Source: Budvicia aquatica DSM 5075 = ATCC 35567
GTDB taxonomy: Bacteria; Pseudomonadota; Gammaproteobacteria; Enterobacterales; Enterobacteriaceae
DNA: 64,000 nucleotides
Direction: 5' to 3'
NCBI RefSeq assembly: GCF_000427805.1
Contig: NZ_ATYS01000001.1
Coordinates: forward strand, 186,152 to 250,151
In this document: in pieces, positions 1 through 10,840 of the stretch
Position numbering within the stretch: the first letter of the stretch is position 1
Layout: every line of letters starts with the position of its first letter
Program-made: the position numbers and the translations under genes
The notes under the pieces: generated by a model
What the model was told of the DNA's origin: nothing
Seen by the model: only the letters and a program-made list of their open reading frames with translations
Database searches by the model: none

Positions 1-2149
1 GTTCTGCCAGTGCGGAAACCACTCCCGGCACCTGCTTAGCCACTTCTTCAATTTGCTGAGCAGTGATATCAATATCGGCTAAGTCAGTACCTGAAACTTT
101 AATACCTATCGGGCTTTTTACCCCGGTAGAGAGCATATCAATACGATTACGAATGGGTGGAACCCACAGGTTAGCCAGCCCCGGTAAGCGCACGGTTTGA
201 TCGAGTTCTTCTATGATTTTTTCAATGGTCATACCCGGCCGCCACTCACTCTGCGGCTTCAACTGAATGGTGGTTTCTACCATTTCCATCGGCGCTGAGT
301 CGGTCGCCGTTTCGGCTTTACCCGCTTTACCAAATACGCTGGCGACTTCCGGCACTGATTTAATCAGCTTATCGGTAGCCTGTAATAGCGCAGCTGACTG
401 GGCGGCAGAAACACCCGGTAAGGTAGAGGGCATATACAGTAAGTCACCTTCATTGATACTTGGCAGAAACTCTCCGCCGATCTTACTTAACGGCCACAAA
501 ATAGTGGTCAGTGACAGTAATGCAATCAACAGCGTGACTTTCGGCCAGTGTAGAACCTTAAGCAATAGCGGATGATAGATTCGAATTAAAAAGCGATTAA
601 GTGGATTACTGGATTCTTTAGGAATTTTACCGCGGATCCAGTATCCCATCAGAATTGGAATCACCACGATAGCCAGTACTGCAGCACCCGCCATGGCATA
701 GGTTTTGGTGAACGCCAATGGTCCGAATAGCCGTCCTTCCTGACCTTCAAGGGTAAAAATAGGGATAAAAGATAGCGTGATGATCAGCAGGCTGATAAAC
801 AGGGCCGGGCCAACTTCAACTGCCGCATCGGTGATCACTGCCCATCGGGTTTCGTTATCCAGCTTTTTCTGTGGATGCTGATGCTCCCACTCTTCGAGCT
901 TTTTATGGGCATTCTCTATCATCACTATCGCGGCATCCACCATGGCACCGACCGCAATCGCAATACCGCCCAGTGACATAATGTTGGCATTAACTCCCTG
1001 AAAGTGCATCACGATAAAGGCAATACAAAGGCCAAGAGGTAACGATATTATGGCCACCAGGGCTGAACGCAGATGCCATAAGAATAGGGCACAGACCAGG
1101 GCAACAACAATAAATTCTTCGAGCAATTTATAACTTAGATTATCGATGGCACGGTCAATAAGCTGGCTGCGATCGTAGGTGGTCACAATCTCCACGCCGT
1201 CAGGCAGGCTCGACTTCAGCGCTGCTAACTTAATTTTTACCGCTTCAATAACTTCCCGTGCATTCTCACCGGAACGCAACAGCACAATCCCACCCGCGAC
1301 TTCACCTTCACCGTTTAATTCAGCCACGCCGCGGCGCATTTCAGGGCCGAGCTGGACGCGGGCAATGTCTCGTAAATAGACCGGAACGCCGTTCTGACCG
1401 CTGGTTAATACGATTTGGTTAAAGTCTTCAATAGACTGAAGATAGCCGCTTGCTCTGACCATATATTCCGCTTCAGCCATTTCAATCGCAGAGCCACCGG
1501 CTTCCTGATTAGAGGCGTTAATCGCCTGTTTAACGCTGGCGAGGGTAATGCCATATTGGGTCAGTTTAAGCGGGTCAATCACTACCTGATACTGTTTTAT
1601 CGCACCGCCGACAGAGGCGACTTCAGCAACATTGGGAATGGTCTTTAATTCAAACTTTAAGAACCAGTCTTGCAGTGAACGAAGTTCAGCCAGATCGTGT
1701 TTACCCGTCCGGTCGACCAGCGCGTATTCAAAAATCCAGCCAACGCCGGTGGCATCAGGGCCAAGTTCAGAGGTGACACCACTGGGGAGTTTGCCCTGAA
1801 CCTGATTTAAATATTCAAGCACCCGTGAACGGGCCCAATACAGATCTGTTCCGTCTTCGAAAATGACATACACATAAGAGTCACCGAAAGATGAAAATCC
1901 GCGCACGGTTTTTGCCCCCGGCACCGATAGCATGGTGGTGGTTAGCGGATAAGTAACCTGATTCTCAACTATTTGTGGTGCTTGGCCGGGGTAGCTGGTT
2001 TTAACAATAACCTGAACGTCAGACAGATCCGGTAATGCATCGACCGGGGTCTTAACAATAATCCAAGTGCCCCAAACGGCAAGAAAAAGCACGCCCATCA
2101 TGACCAGAAAACGGTTAGCGACCGATCGGCGAATAATCCATTCAATCAT
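1..2149 (-). CDS. cusA: CusA copper/silver RND efflux pump (5' part, cut by window edge)
   Basis: Inner-membrane proton-driven pump of the CusCFBA complex, which expels Cu(I) and Ag(I) across both membranes. About 716 of some 1,045 expected residues are present; the C-terminal third lies beyond base 1. The protein opens [16 protein letters not shown], as in E. coli. The charged fourth helix reads [15 protein letters not shown], with the Asp of the proton relay, and the three methionines of the periplasmic metal site lie in LLYMPST, MEMVETT and [12 protein letters not shown] sits 7 bases before the chosen ATG; another ATG lies directly upstream at 2152. It follows cusB by about 10 bases, so the two are surely cotranscribed. 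Transcription comes from the cusC promoter near 5.5 kb. Confidence 0.96.
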   Translation of the reverse strand, partial: MIEWIIRRSVANRFLVMMGVLFLAVWGTWIIVKTPVDALPDLSDVQVIVKTSYPGQAPQIVENQVTYPLTTTMLSVPGAKTVRGFSSFGDSYVYVIFEDGTDLYWARSRVLEYLNQVQGKLPSGVTSELGPDATGVGWIFEYALVDRTGKHDLAELRSLQDWFLKFELKTIPNVAEVASVGGAIKQYQVVIDPLKLTQYGITLASVKQAINASNQEAGGSAIEMAEAEYMVRASGYLQSIEDFNQIVLTSGQNGVPVYLRDIARVQLGPEMRRGVAELNGEGEVAGGIVLLRSGENAREVIEAVKIKLAALKSSLPDGVEIVTTYDRSQLIDRAIDNLSYKLLEEFIVVALVCALFLWHLRSALVAIISLPLGLCIAFIVMHFQGVNANIMSLGGIAIAVGAMVDAAIVMIENAHKKLEEWEHQHPQKKLDNETRWAVITDAAVEVGPALFISLLIITLSFIPIFTLEGQEGRLFGPLAFTKTYAMAGAAVLAIVVIPILMGYWIRGKIPKESSNPLNRFLIRIYHPLLLKVLHWPKVTLLIALLSLTTILWPLSKIGGEFLPSINEGDLLYMPSTLPGVSAAQSAALLQATDKLIKSVPEVASVFGKAGKAETATDSAPMEMVETTIQLKPQSEWRPGMTIEKIIEELDQTVRLPGLANLWVPPIRNRIDMLSTGVKSPIGIKVSGTDLADIDITAQQIEEVAKQVPGVVSALAE

Positions 2150-2159
2150 CATAGTTTCC

Positions 2160-3479
2160 TTAGTGTCCCGCGTGCGGATCGGGTTGAGCGGTGGAGGGGG
2201 CGACGTGCTGTGAATGGTCGATTTCTGTCGCCGTCTGTTGTTGTCTCATACGGTCTAATGCACCGGAGATATTGGCCTCAGAATCAATTAAAAACAGACC
2301 GCTGGTTACTACGGTTTCGCCTTCCTCTAGCCCGGAAATCAAGCCCGTTTGTTGTTTGGACTCATGAAAAATTTTGATTAACTTAGGAACGAAGCGGCCT
2401 TGTTCATTTAAGGTAATGACCCGTTGTTCATCTCCGGCATCGATAACTGCCTGTGACGGGATTAGTAGCATTGGTTCGCTTTGGCTGTTGAGTGTCATTA
2501 CTGCGTTCATGCCGGGCTTCAGTCGCTCTTTAGCATTATCAACTGCAAGACGAACCTGTAGGGTTCTAGTTATCGGATCAACGCTCGGCAGAATGTCCCA
2601 CTTAAGTACCTTAAATGTTTCCTGCGGATAGGCCGGTACGCCGATGCTAAATTGAGTCGAGTCTTTTAACAGATAAGAGGCAGATTCAGGGATCGATGCA
2701 TTAATCCAGATCGGGTTAATTCCCTGAATTTGAGCGACGACTTTGTCTTTGGAAATGTTCATACCGCTTCTGAGATCAAACGCAGTGATAACTCCGTCCA
2801 TCGGTGCTTTAATCACAAAGCGGGTTTGAGCTTTTCTGGTTTTACGCAGCTGTGAGATTTCATCTTCAGACATACCCGACAGGCGCAGCCGTTCCAAAAT
2901 GCCTTTAATTTGTAACGGCGAAGCGCCGGTTTCGGCTAATAGCAGATATTCACTTTGAGCTTCAACCCATTCAGGAATGGTAAGCTCAATCAGCGGCGTT
3001 CCTTTTTTAACTTTATCACCGATAGTCAACGGGTAGACTTTCTCGATAAATCCCTCTGAGCGCGACTGTACAATCGCATACTGATATTCATTAAAACTCA
3101 GGTTTGCCGGTATGGTCAGAGCATAATTTAGCTGACCATAAGTGACCTGTTCGGTACGCAAACCTAAGTTTTGAGTCATTGTCGGATCAATTTTGATCCC
3201 GGCTTTAGCCTGAGTACCATCGCCATCGCCATCTTCGTCGGCATATTTCGGTACCAAGTCCATGTCCATAAACGGTGATTTACCCGGCTTATCAAATTTG
3301 GTGTTCGGGTACATCGGGTCATACCAAAACAGAACTTTCGCTTCAGTAGTCGGGCTTTCTTCTGGCAAATGTCCCGCTGGAGAAGTAACAAAGTAGGCGT
3401 TAATACCGGTGGCAGCTAAACCTCCGACCAATAAACTGCCTGCGATGATGACTATATTTTTAATGGTTGTCGGGGCCAT
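2160..3479 (-). CDS. cusB: CusB periplasmic adaptor of the Cu/Ag efflux system
   Basis: Membrane fusion protein that links CusA to the CusC channel and receives metal from CusF. The 439 residues begin with an N-terminal anchor or signal (about 8-30). A heavy-metal-binding segment around residues 47-80 carries WYDPMYPNT and [10 protein letters not shown], where Met and nearby residues bind Cu(I). Biotinyl-lipoyl-like, alpha-hairpin and beta-barrel regions follow. The C-terminus is His-rich (HSQH, DPHAGH), a plausible extra metal site not needed for the family call. AGGAACACTT precedes the ATG. It lies between cusF and cusA in the usual operon order. Confidence 0.96.
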   Translation of the reverse strand: MAPTTIKNIVIIAGSLLVGGLAATGINAYFVTSPAGHLPEESPTTEAKVLFWYDPMYPNTKFDKPGKSPFMDMDLVPKYADEDGDGDGTQAKAGIKIDPTMTQNLGLRTEQVTYGQLNYALTIPANLSFNEYQYAIVQSRSEGFIEKVYPLTIGDKVKKGTPLIELTIPEWVEAQSEYLLLAETGASPLQIKGILERLRLSGMSEDEISQLRKTRKAQTRFVIKAPMDGVITAFDLRSGMNISKDKVVAQIQGINPIWINASIPESASYLLKDSTQFSIGVPAYPQETFKVLKWDILPSVDPITRTLQVRLAVDNAKERLKPGMNAVMTLNSQSEPMLLIPSQAVIDAGDEQRVITLNEQGRFVPKLIKIFHESKQQTGLISGLEEGETVVTSGLFLIDSEANISGALDRMRQQQTATEIDHSQHVAPSTAQPDPHAGH

Positions 3480-3597
3480 AAGTGTTCCTGACTCAATAAT
3501 AAACAGAGGGCTAAAGTATGAAAAGTACGGCTGAGTTATTCAGAACCGGTCGGCAATAAGTCAGTTCGCCGGTTCTGAAAATCCGCCGCAAAGAAAG

Positions 3598-3960
3598 TTA
3601 GCGGGTCAGGGCGATTTTCTTTAACAGCGAAATATTGCCTTGCTGAACAAAATCGAGGTCGATCTTGTCACCAACCTTGAGGCCGCTAATTTGTGCCGGA
3701 TCATCAAAGGTGAATCGCATGGTCATTGCCGGCCAGTTAATCGACGGTATTGGTTCATGGGCAACGGTGATTTTCTTGTTATCCAGATCGATAATCTTGA
3801 TTTCACCTTTAGTGGTGATGACTTTTTCTGATGCTGGGTTTGTTGCAGCCGTTTGCGCCGCTGGCATACCATGACCTTGATGATCTTGAGCAGCGACGGC
3901 GGTTAAAGCGACTGGACCAGACAGCAGGGTGAAGACGACCAGCTTAAGTAAATTATTCAT
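3598..3960 (-). CDS. cusF: CusF periplasmic Cu(I)/Ag(I) chaperone
   Basis: Small periplasmic metallochaperone handing Cu(I) or Ag(I) to CusB. The 120-residue precursor has a signal peptide (about 1-24, ending VAA) and a spacer with a His-Met patch (HQGHGM). The OB-fold follows, and the known ligand set is visible: the His of VAHEPIP, the Trp of INWPAM and both Met of PAMTMRF, the cation-pi site of CusF. It is about ten residues longer than the E. coli protein. GGAG lies six bases before the ATG. A gap of about 118 bases to cusB and 67 bases from cusC fits one operon. Confidence 0.96.
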   Translation of the reverse strand: MNNLLKLVVFTLLSGPVALTAVAAQDHQGHGMPAAQTAATNPASEKVITTKGEIKIIDLDNKKITVAHEPIPSINWPAMTMRFTFDDPAQISGLKVGDKIDLDFVQQGNISLLKKIALTR

Positions 3961-4027
3961 GTTTAACTCCGGTTTAAAATAAATGCGATAAGAAAATTAG
4001 AAACAGCAAAAAACAAACAACAGATTG

Positions 4028-5410
4028 TTATTCAATCCAGCCGCCACCTAATGCGGCAAACAGCGTGATTTCATTAAGCTGTTGGTCAAACTCAAGATCG
4101 ACCAGGGTTTGTTGAGCGCTAAACAGGGCGCGCTCGGTATCCAGTATTTCGATAAAGCTCACGGCACCGTTGCCATACAGCACATTGGCCCGATGTTGAG
4201 TGATGCGCAGCGAGTTCAGATAACGACGCTGAGCCTCGATCTGAGCGGCAATGGTGGATCTGAGCGATAGGGCGTCAGCGACTTCTTTAAAGGCGGTTTG
4301 AATTTTTTGTTCATAGTTAACCACCGACATCTGCTGGCGAATCTCAGCTAATGACAAATTGGCTCTGTTTTTACCGCCGTTAAAAATCGGCAGCTCGATT
4401 TTAGGTATGAAATTCCACAGGCCATTGGCGGCATCAAATAGGTTAGTGATATTGGTACTGTTACCGCTGATATTTCCGGTTAATGAGACCGATGGGAAAA
4501 ATGCCGCTCTGGCTGCACCGATATCGGCGTTATCTGCCATTAATAAGTGTTCGGCTTCAATAATATCCGGGCGTTGAAGCAGAATATCGGATGATAAATT
4601 AGCGGGTAGCTTAACGATCTCGGTGACTTTTTCAGTCGATAACGTGGCGTCTTTTGGCAGAGTATATTGCCCTACAATTAGCTGTAAGGCATGGTTTGCC
4701 TGCGCCAGTTCGCCTTCACGTTTAGCGATGTCAGTGCGAGCCGTTTCCGTTTGGCCACGGGCCTGTTCTAAAGCCAGCAGGGTGGAATTTCCCATTCGGG
4801 CCCGTTGTTCCATAAACTGATAAGAACGTTGGTAGTTTTGTAGAGTCTGTCTGGCGATAGTTAACTGTTGTTCAGCCCGGCTGCGGTTTAGGTAGCTTTG
4901 TGCTACGCCGGAAACCACTAAAATATGGGCTGCCCGTTGCGCCTGTTCGCTGGCAAAAAAGCGCTGCTGTTCAGCTTCACTCATGTTCTTTAATCGACCG
5001 AAGAAATCCAGCTCAAGGCTAAGCCCCATGCCAATACTGTATTTGCGTTCGGTAGTAGACGGGTTTCTGAATCCGCCGCTGTAATTGGCATCAGTCGAAC
5101 CGGTTAATTGAGGGTACCGCTCGGAATCAGTCAGGTTATATTGAGCCGCCGCCTGAGCGACTTTCAGACTGGCCGTTTTCAGGTCGCTGTTATGCACCAA
5201 TGACAGCGAAATAACCTGTTTTAACGAAGGTGAAACAAAAAAGGTTTGCCAACCGGGTGTGGTAATACTGTCGGATTCAACCAGCGCATTACGGGTCACT
5301 GAAAAATATTGCGGAACGGGCATTTCCGGCCGTTGATATTCCGGCTCCAGCGAAGTACAGCCCGCCAGTGCCAACAGCGAAACTAAAGCCAATTTTTTCA
5401 GTTTAAACAT
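4028..5410 (-). CDS. cusC: CusC outer-membrane channel lipoprotein
   Basis: TolC-like outer membrane factor that forms the exit duct of CusCBA. The 460 residues start with a lipoprotein signal, LLALAGC, putting the acylated cysteine at residue 18. Two repeated OMF (OEP) domains follow, with the typical long helices rich in Gln, Ala and Leu. Its length matches E. coli CusC (457). GGGAC lies about five bases before the ATG. It is the first gene of cusCFBA and shares a 185-base divergent control region with cusR. Confidence 0.95.
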   Translation of the reverse strand: MFKLKKLALVSLLALAGCTSLEPEYQRPEMPVPQYFSVTRNALVESDSITTPGWQTFFVSPSLKQVISLSLVHNSDLKTASLKVAQAAAQYNLTDSERYPQLTGSTDANYSGGFRNPSTTERKYSIGMGLSLELDFFGRLKNMSEAEQQRFFASEQAQRAAHILVVSGVAQSYLNRSRAEQQLTIARQTLQNYQRSYQFMEQRARMGNSTLLALEQARGQTETARTDIAKREGELAQANHALQLIVGQYTLPKDATLSTEKVTEIVKLPANLSSDILLQRPDIIEAEHLLMADNADIGAARAAFFPSVSLTGNISGNSTNITNLFDAANGLWNFIPKIELPIFNGGKNRANLSLAEIRQQMSVVNYEQKIQTAFKEVADALSLRSTIAAQIEAQRRYLNSLRITQHRANVLYGNGAVSFIEILDTERALFSAQQTLVDLEFDQQLNEITLFAALGGGWIE

Positions 5411-5510
5411 AATAAGTCCCGTTCACCGGTAGATCATAAGTAAGGTGATATTTATCTGATTGTTATGGTGTAACAGTGTATACAACAGGCTCTGTTCAAC
5501 GGATGACAGC

Positions 5511-5532
5511 TTGATGACAATTTTGTCATTTT
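5511..5532. promoter_or_regulatory. CusR box between cusC and cusR
   Basis: TGACAA-TT-TTGTCA at 5515-5528 is a perfect two-armed palindrome followed by TTTT. It matches the described CusR box (TGACAA-N2-TTGTCA with flanking A/T). It lies about 100 bases from the cusC start and about 65 bases from the cusR start, so it can serve both divergent promoters. Confidence 0.9.
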
Positions 5533-5595
5533 CACCATATGCTATTGATATCGGCTAGAATGGCTGAGAATACGACGGCAGTGAGGCGGAAAAAC

Positions 5596-6279
5596 ATGAA
5601 ATTATTAGTGGTAGAAGATGAAGTGAAAACCGGAGAGTACCTGTGTAAAGGGCTGACTGAATCCGGATTCGTTGTCGATCTGGCCGATAACGGCATGACT
5701 GGCTACCACCAAGCGATGACCATGGACTATGACTTAATTATTTTGGATATCATGCTGCCTGATATAGACGGCTGGAATGTGGTCAAACTTCTGCGTTCAT
5801 CCGGCAAAAGCATGCCGATTCTGTTACTGACTGCCTTAGGCAACACTGAACATAAGGTCAAAGGGCTGGAGCTAGGAGCCGATGACTATTTAGTTAAGCC
5901 TTTCGATTTTGCCGAGCTGCTGGCCCGAGTCCGAACGCTGCTGCGCCGGGGGGCTTTTACCATCGTAGAAAGTCAGTTTCAGATCGCTGATTTAGTCATG
6001 GACTTGGTCAAACGTAAAGTGACCCGTGGCGGAACCAAAATCACGCTAACCGGCAAAGAGTTCTCATTGCTGGAGTTTTTTATTCGCCACGAAGGTGAAG
6101 TATTACCCCGTTCGCTGATTGCATCTCAGGTATGGGATATGAATTTTGATAGTGACACTAACGCCATTGATGTTGCCGTTAAGCGCCTGCGCGCTAAAGT
6201 GGATAATGACTTTGAACCTAAGCTGATCCAAACCGTCAGGGGCATTGGCTACGTATTAGAGGTTCCTGATGAAGACTAA
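5596..6279 (+). CDS. cusR: CusR copper-responsive response regulator
   Basis: OmpR-type regulator that activates cusCFBA when phosphorylated by CusS. The start at 5596 gives 227 residues, exactly the E. coli length; the longer reading frame from 5539 would add 19 residues with no family support and would run over the promoter. The receiver domain has the acidic pocket VVEDE and Asp51 in LDIMLPD, Thr in LLTALG and Lys in YLVKPF. The C-terminal winged helix ends [14 protein letters not shown]. It overlaps cusS by 11 bases, which suggests coupled translation. Confidence 0.97.
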   Translation: MKLLVVEDEVKTGEYLCKGLTESGFVVDLADNGMTGYHQAMTMDYDLIILDIMLPDIDGWNVVKLLRSSGKSMPILLLTALGNTEHKVKGLELGADDYLVKPFDFAELLARVRTLLRRGAFTIVESQFQIADLVMDLVKRKVTRGGTKITLTGKEFSLLEFFIRHEGEVLPRSLIASQVWDMNFDSDTNAIDVAVKRLRAKVDNDFEPKLIQTVRGIGYVLEVPDED

Positions 6280-7726
6280 GCCCGGGCGTCGGCCTTTGTC
6301 ATTGGCTTTTCGCTTAACGTTGTTTATTAGCATTACGACTATCACCGCTTTCATGCTCTTTAGCTGGCTGACTATCCAGTCGGTTGAGAAACACTTTGAA
6401 GAGCAGGATCTCAACGAACTACAGCAGTTAAGTACCTCACTTAGCCAGTTATTAACTCACCAAGATTTAACTGAACATGTGCGTATTGAACGGGTTATTA
6501 ACGCTATTTCTCAGCGTCCTAATGCATTTATCTTTTTGGAAAGAATGAATAGCAGCCCAAATCAGATACTATTTCAGTCACCCGACGGGCCTGATTTTAA
6601 AAAAATTATTGAGACTTATCCGGTTGACACTGAATTACCGGTGATCTGGAACGCTCCTGAAGAACAAACTGCACCACATGAAGATAACAATAGCCTTCAT
6701 GACGCTACGTCTGAGGGATACCGGGTGATGATTTTACCGATTGTCACCATGGCGGATAACCAAAAGCTTCACTATCGGCTGGTTATCGCACTGTCGATTG
6801 ATTTTCATCTGCATTACATCAAAGAGCTAACTCGAAACTTGATGTTAGCTGCATTTTTTACCTGTCTGATTATGGTATTGATCGTCCACTTTGCGGTTTA
6901 TCAGGGGCATGCACCGCTGCGCAGAGTGAGTAAGGAAATTAAAGGCATCACTTCCGAAAATTTGGACGTTCGGCTACAGCCCGATCAAGTGCCGATTGAA
7001 CTTCAGCAGCTTGCCGTATCCTTTAATGCCATGCTTGAACAGATTGAGGACGTATTTAAACGACAATCTAATTTCTCGGCCGATATTGCTCACGAAATTC
7101 GTACTCCGATCACCAATTTAGTGACCCAAACTCAGATAGCCTTAAGCCAGAAGCGTTCAACCGAGGATTATCGGGAAGTGATGTACTCAAATCTGGAAGA
7201 GTATGAGCGCATGTCTAAAATGGTCAGTGATATGCTGTTTTTAGCTCAGGCTGATAATAATTTGCTGATTCCCGAACGTTTAACCATCGATTTAAAAAAC
7301 GAAATTAATAAGGTATTTGAATACTTTGAAGCCTGGTCTGAAGAACGGGGAGTGACTCTGCGTTTACTTGGTGACGCAGGGCCAGTTCAAGGCGATCCGC
7401 TGATGTTACGACGAGTGATTAATAATTTACTCTCTAACGCCATTCGTTATACGCCTGAAGGTGAATGCGTAACAGTGACGTTGTCACAAAAAAATAACGG
7501 AATACTGATGTCAGTCGCCAACCCCGGCAGGGTTATTCCGGCCGAACACTTGCCAAGATTGTTTGATCGTTTTTATCGGGTCGACCAGTCGCGGCAAAGA
7601 AAAGGGGAAGGTAGCGGCATCGGCTTAGCGATAGTGAAGTCAATTATTGAAGCCCATCGGGGTAAAGTCTCGGTGACTTCTGATTCAAATTTGACGCAGT
7701 TTTCGGTTTTTATTCCGCAGCCATAG
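6269..7726 (+). CDS. cusS: CusS copper/silver sensor histidine kinase
   Basis: Inner-membrane sensor that detects periplasmic Cu(I)/Ag(I) and phosphorylates CusR. Of its 485 residues, helix 1 covers about 14-35, a periplasmic sensor domain about 36-190, and helix 2 about 192-212. A HAMP linker follows, then the H-box [13 protein letters not shown] with the phosphorylated His, the N-box [14 protein letters not shown] and the G-box [13 protein letters not shown]. The periplasmic part lacks the HGHGHMEH stretch I recall from E. coli and has only scattered His, for example in [11 protein letters not shown], so metal ligation may differ in detail. The reading frame begins inside the end of cusR. 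Confidence 0.95.
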   Translation: MKTKPGRRPLSLAFRLTLFISITTITAFMLFSWLTIQSVEKHFEEQDLNELQQLSTSLSQLLTHQDLTEHVRIERVINAISQRPNAFIFLERMNSSPNQILFQSPDGPDFKKIIETYPVDTELPVIWNAPEEQTAPHEDNNSLHDATSEGYRVMILPIVTMADNQKLHYRLVIALSIDFHLHYIKELTRNLMLAAFFTCLIMVLIVHFAVYQGHAPLRRVSKEIKGITSENLDVRLQPDQVPIELQQLAVSFNAMLEQIEDVFKRQSNFSADIAHEIRTPITNLVTQTQIALSQKRSTEDYREVMYSNLEEYERMSKMVSDMLFLAQADNNLLIPERLTIDLKNEINKVFEYFEAWSEERGVTLRLLGDAGPVQGDPLMLRRVINNLLSNAIRYTPEGECVTVTLSQKNNGILMSVANPGRVIPAEHLPRLFDRFYRVDQSRQRKGEGSGIGLAIVKSIIEAHRGKVSVTSDSNLTQFSVFIPQP

Positions 7727-7776
7727 TTTAAATAACGCTCCGTTCGCAATCCGGGATAAAACTAATCGGTCCCTGT

Positions 7777-8286
7777 TTAAGCGCTCGATCTTTTTCTATA
7801 CCAAGGCACAAATAGCCTGAGCGTTCCTCCCCAGAAAATCCCGTCGACAAAGCCGGTCAATAATCCGAAAATTATGCAAAATGCGCGGGTTTCACCGAGT
7901 TCTGGGCGAAGATAAGGGACGGAGGTCAATATAAATTTAAGGCTGAAGGCAACTATTATTATCCCAAGCGTTAGTGGCGTTCCGCTGCGCACGACTAAAC
8001 CCGGGGTCGCCGAGCGCCTCAGCGGCGGTTGTGACCACCACATCATCCACCCGGCAACTGCGCCTACCAAAGTTCCGGCTAACATCATTATCAAACTCAG
8101 GCTAGGGCGGTATGTTTCGTGAACGACACTATATATTCCCCAGATTAGAAACAATACGGGGAGGAGGAACAGTCTGCCCGGCCGCATTTCCCTGTCGAAC
8201 AGGGCAATAATCCCACGACAAAGCAAAAAAATGAGCAGAACCCACACCCAGATAGGCGTATTTTTGACCAGCTGTGCAATAGACAT
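7777..8286 (-). CDS. Small polytopic inner-membrane protein, function unknown
   Basis: A hydrophobic protein of 169 residues with five likely membrane segments: TPIWVWVLLIFLL, LFLLPVLFLIWGIY, SLIMMLAGTLVGAV, LTLGIIIVAFSLKFIL and CIIFGLLTGFVDGIFWGG. The TPIWVWVLL opening resembles a family of short enterobacterial membrane proteins (DUF6622-like), a resemblance from memory only. AAGGTG six bases before the ATG at 8286 favours this start over the in-frame ATG at 8313. It follows the XRE/2TM gene on the same strand with a 72-base gap, so the two may be cotranscribed. No enzyme motif was seen. Confidence 0.75.
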   Translation of the reverse strand: MSIAQLVKNTPIWVWVLLIFLLCRGIIALFDREMRPGRLFLLPVLFLIWGIYSVVHETYRPSLSLIMMLAGTLVGAVAGWMMWWSQPPLRRSATPGLVVRSGTPLTLGIIIVAFSLKFILTSVPYLRPELGETRAFCIIFGLLTGFVDGIFWGGTLRLFVPWYRKRSSA

Positions 8287-8358
8287 ATCTTCACCTTGTT
8301 GACTAACATCCATTGTTAACTGGCAGCAGCGAAAATTCAGCGCGCAAAAATGATTGTC

Positions 8359-8874
8359 TTAGTCGTCTTTTTCCGTCGGTGATTTTTCTTGGACAGGCAT
8401 GTTATTTTTCTCTCGTATAATGCGCAGCACTCTTTTTTGTTGCCACGTTGCGATTTGTTCTTTCAGAACAAATATTCTCAGCGCCCGAAAAGCGACAACT
8501 GAACCCCATACTAATGTCACCACGACTGACCAGTAGCGGTTAGGATAAAATAGATAATTTACGGTCATTAAAATGCCACAGACTAACAAAGCGATAATCA
8601 GCGTCCGATAAAAATGCGTTTCCTGTTCCACACGACGTCTGGCTTCGTTAATCCGCGTATCCAGCATTTTGCTCGCATGATGTGTGTTTCCGGATAGTTC
8701 TGCGACCTCCACGTTAAAAACAGAGGCCAGCGCACTGAGCGTTTCCAGACCGGGTTTATGGCCTTTTTCTATGCGTTGTACCGTTCTCACAGAAAGAGAG
8801 GCGAGTTCCGCCAGTTGCTCCTGTGACCAGGCGTTTCTAAGCCGGTACTCCTTAACCTTTTCACCCGTATTCAT
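8359..8874 (-). CDS. XRE-type HTH regulator with C-terminal two-helix membrane domain
   Basis: A 171-residue protein. The N-terminal HTH_3 fold (about 3-60) contains WSQEQLAELASLSVRTVQRIEKG, the classic XRE recognition helix pattern. The C-terminal part, EQETHFYRTLIIALLV then NRYWSVVVTLVWGSVVAFRALRIF, looks like the 2TM domain often joined to such HTH modules. It is therefore probably a membrane-tethered DNA-binding protein. GGGGA six bases upstream supports the start at 8874 rather than 8901. The likely partner is the downstream membrane protein at 7777-8286. The target is unknown. Confidence 0.8.
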   Translation of the reverse strand: MNTGEKVKEYRLRNAWSQEQLAELASLSVRTVQRIEKGHKPGLETLSALASVFNVEVAELSGNTHHASKMLDTRINEARRRVEQETHFYRTLIIALLVCGILMTVNYLFYPNRYWSVVVTLVWGSVVAFRALRIFVLKEQIATWQQKRVLRIIREKNNMPVQEKSPTEKDD

Positions 8875-9272
8875 GCATGTTCCCCGTTGATTACCGATCA
8901 AGGATATATTTACACATCATTCTGCCTGCGAACACGACAAGCAGGTGACATCAATATGACAAAACCGCGACACACTTTACACGACAGCCGCATCAACTGC
9001 TTATTTGAGGGAAGCGATCGTGACTTAAGACAAGTAAAGTCCATAAGCCACTTTAGAGCAGAATTCAGTTGAGGTAAGGGAAAAGGATTTCAATCTTCAA
9101 TAATAACAAATCGCTGATGTCTTAAAATGTTTTTTATATTACGGGACTTCAAGCCCCTTATATAAAAATCTTTATCACTTTCCGAGCCATTGTTGCCTAA
9201 AACACCTTGGTCTATGCTACTGTCATAGGCCGCTAAAAGTTGTTGATGATAAATCCCCAGAGTGAGTGTTTG
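8875..9272. other. Divergent intergenic region (398 bases)
   Basis: This separates the XRE gene from the CDF transporter and must hold both promoters. Short frames on each strand lack ribosome sites and family features. No convincing operator or hairpin was recognised. Confidence 0.5.
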
Positions 9273-10661
9273 ATGAAAAATGAAAAGCAGCACGTTGCTT
9301 TAGTTTCTATGTTGGCCAGTGGCTTGTTGGCTATTGGTAAGTTCACCATCGGCATATTCACCGGCAGTATCGGTTTGATCTCTGAGGGTATCCATTCTTG
9401 CTCTGATTTTATTGCCACGGCGGTTACCTGGTGGGCGGTTCGCATCAGTGATAAACCTGCTGATGACAATCATCACTATGGTCATGGAAAAATGGAAAGT
9501 ATGGCGGCCCTGTTTGAAGTCGCACTGTTATTCGGTGCGGCAGGGTGGATCGCCTATGAAGCCATTAAACGCCTGATGGGTGAACCTCACGAAATTATTG
9601 CCGCTCCTTTGGTGATCGCAGTACTTGTTATTTCTATTGTGGTCGACTTTTTCCGGGTAAAAGCGCTACGGCGGGTGGCTAAAAAGACAGGAAGCCCGGC
9701 CCTGGAAGCCGATGCTTTGCACTTTTTCTCCGACATGCTGGCGTCCGGCGTAGTGTTAATTGGTATTGTTTTTGTGACATTTGGCTTTGTTAAAGCCGAT
9801 GCCATTGCCGCCATCGTCGTGGCCTGCTTTATTTTGAGTGCCGCAGCGACGCTGGGTAAACGTTCATTTGACTCATTGGTTGATACCGCACCGGCAGGAA
9901 CTGAATCTAAGATAGCTTCATTGCTGGACAACTTCCCGGAAGTGATCGCCATTGAAAGAACCCGAGTGCGCAATGCGGGGCCGGTGTTGTTTATTGAGCT
10001 AACGCTGGCAGTGAGCCGTAGCTTACCTCTGGAGCGGGTGAGCGAATTAAAGAATCAAATTACCCAAACCTTACAGCAGCATTTAAATCATACCGAAATA
10101 ACCCTGATAGCCATACCTCGCTCGGAAAGTAGCGAAACCATAGCAACTCGGGTACGCATTATCGCAGCCAATCTCGACCAGGCGATTCATCGCTTAACGA
10201 TCTTGCAGCTACCGAACCAGCTAACGATCAGCTTTGATTTGGAACTGGATGCCGCTTTAAGCTTAAAACAGTCACAGGGCATTGTTGATAATCTGGAAAC
10301 GGCGATCCGTGCCGAACTGGGGCAGCACGTTGAAATTGACACCCATATTGAACCTATTATTGCCAACTGGTTAGAAGGACAAGACGTACCCGATAACCTC
10401 AAGCAGGAATTTGAACAAGCGCTTTACGCCTGTACCGCAGATCGTGGCGATAACAAAATTAGTCACGTGCGGGTGCGTGAGACCAGTCAGGGCGTCATTG
10501 TCTATTTTGACTATTACTTACCGGCGGATATGTGCGTTGACCAAGTTCATACTGAGGTCGATCGGGTAGAAAGATCTATTCGTTCGGGTTTTCCACATGT
10601 GTTTCGGGTAATCGGACACGCTGAATCTCTACCGTTACCACAGAGACAGCAAATATTTTAA
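9273..10661 (+). CDS. Cation diffusion facilitator (CDF) metal exporter with long C-terminal domain
   Basis: Proton-coupled divalent metal (Zn/Fe/Mn-type) exporter of the inner membrane. The start at 9273 gives 462 residues; GAGTG lies upstream, and the alternative start at 9240 has no ribosome site. Six membrane helices occupy about 1-200. The tetrahedral metal site is visible as H41-xxx-D45 in helix 2 and H150-xxx-D154 in helix 5, with DNHHYGHGKME in the loop between helices 2 and 3. After the first cytoplasmic ferredoxin-like domain there are some 170 extra residues that look like further copies of the same fold (VRETSQGVIVYFDYYL), so it is longer than the usual 300 residues of FieF. The substrate cannot be read from sequence. 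Confidence 0.88.
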   Translation: MKNEKQHVALVSMLASGLLAIGKFTIGIFTGSIGLISEGIHSCSDFIATAVTWWAVRISDKPADDNHHYGHGKMESMAALFEVALLFGAAGWIAYEAIKRLMGEPHEIIAAPLVIAVLVISIVVDFFRVKALRRVAKKTGSPALEADALHFFSDMLASGVVLIGIVFVTFGFVKADAIAAIVVACFILSAAATLGKRSFDSLVDTAPAGTESKIASLLDNFPEVIAIERTRVRNAGPVLFIELTLAVSRSLPLERVSELKNQITQTLQQHLNHTEITLIAIPRSESSETIATRVRIIAANLDQAIHRLTILQLPNQLTISFDLELDAALSLKQSQGIVDNLETAIRAELGQHVEIDTHIEPIIANWLEGQDVPDNLKQEFEQALYACTADRGDNKISHVRVRETSQGVIVYFDYYLPADMCVDQVHTEVDRVERSIRSGFPHVFRVIGHAESLPLPQRQQIF

Positions 10662-10735
10662 ACCAACTATTAATTCCACCTTTTGGTCAGATAACGTATT
10701 CTCAAACAAGGTGTTGTAATTTTGCGGGGTGATAT

Positions 10736-10840
10736 ATGGCCAAATTAAGGATTAATAAGCACTGGAAGATGGTTTTGGTGCTGCTCTGTATCTGCGGTGC
10801 GCTGCTGTTGGTGCGGTGGGGAGCAATGATTTTTGGCTAA
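10736..10840 (+). CDS. yniD: YniD small membrane protein
   Basis: A 34-codon gene: MAKLRINKHWKMV at the N-terminus, then a single hydrophobic helix rich in Leu, Cys and Val, ending RWGAMIFG. It resembles E. coli YniD (about 35 residues, same KHWKMV core and RW-AMI-G end) as I remember it. GGGGTGA lies directly upstream of the ATG. A single-pass inner-membrane microprotein of unknown role. Confidence 0.82.
   Translation: MAKLRINKHWKMVLVLLCICGALLLVRWGAMIFG

Noticed and set aside
8887-9293. Two short frames, one on each strand, in the XRE-CDF gap
   Set aside because: No ribosome site, no family features, and one overlaps the CDF start region.
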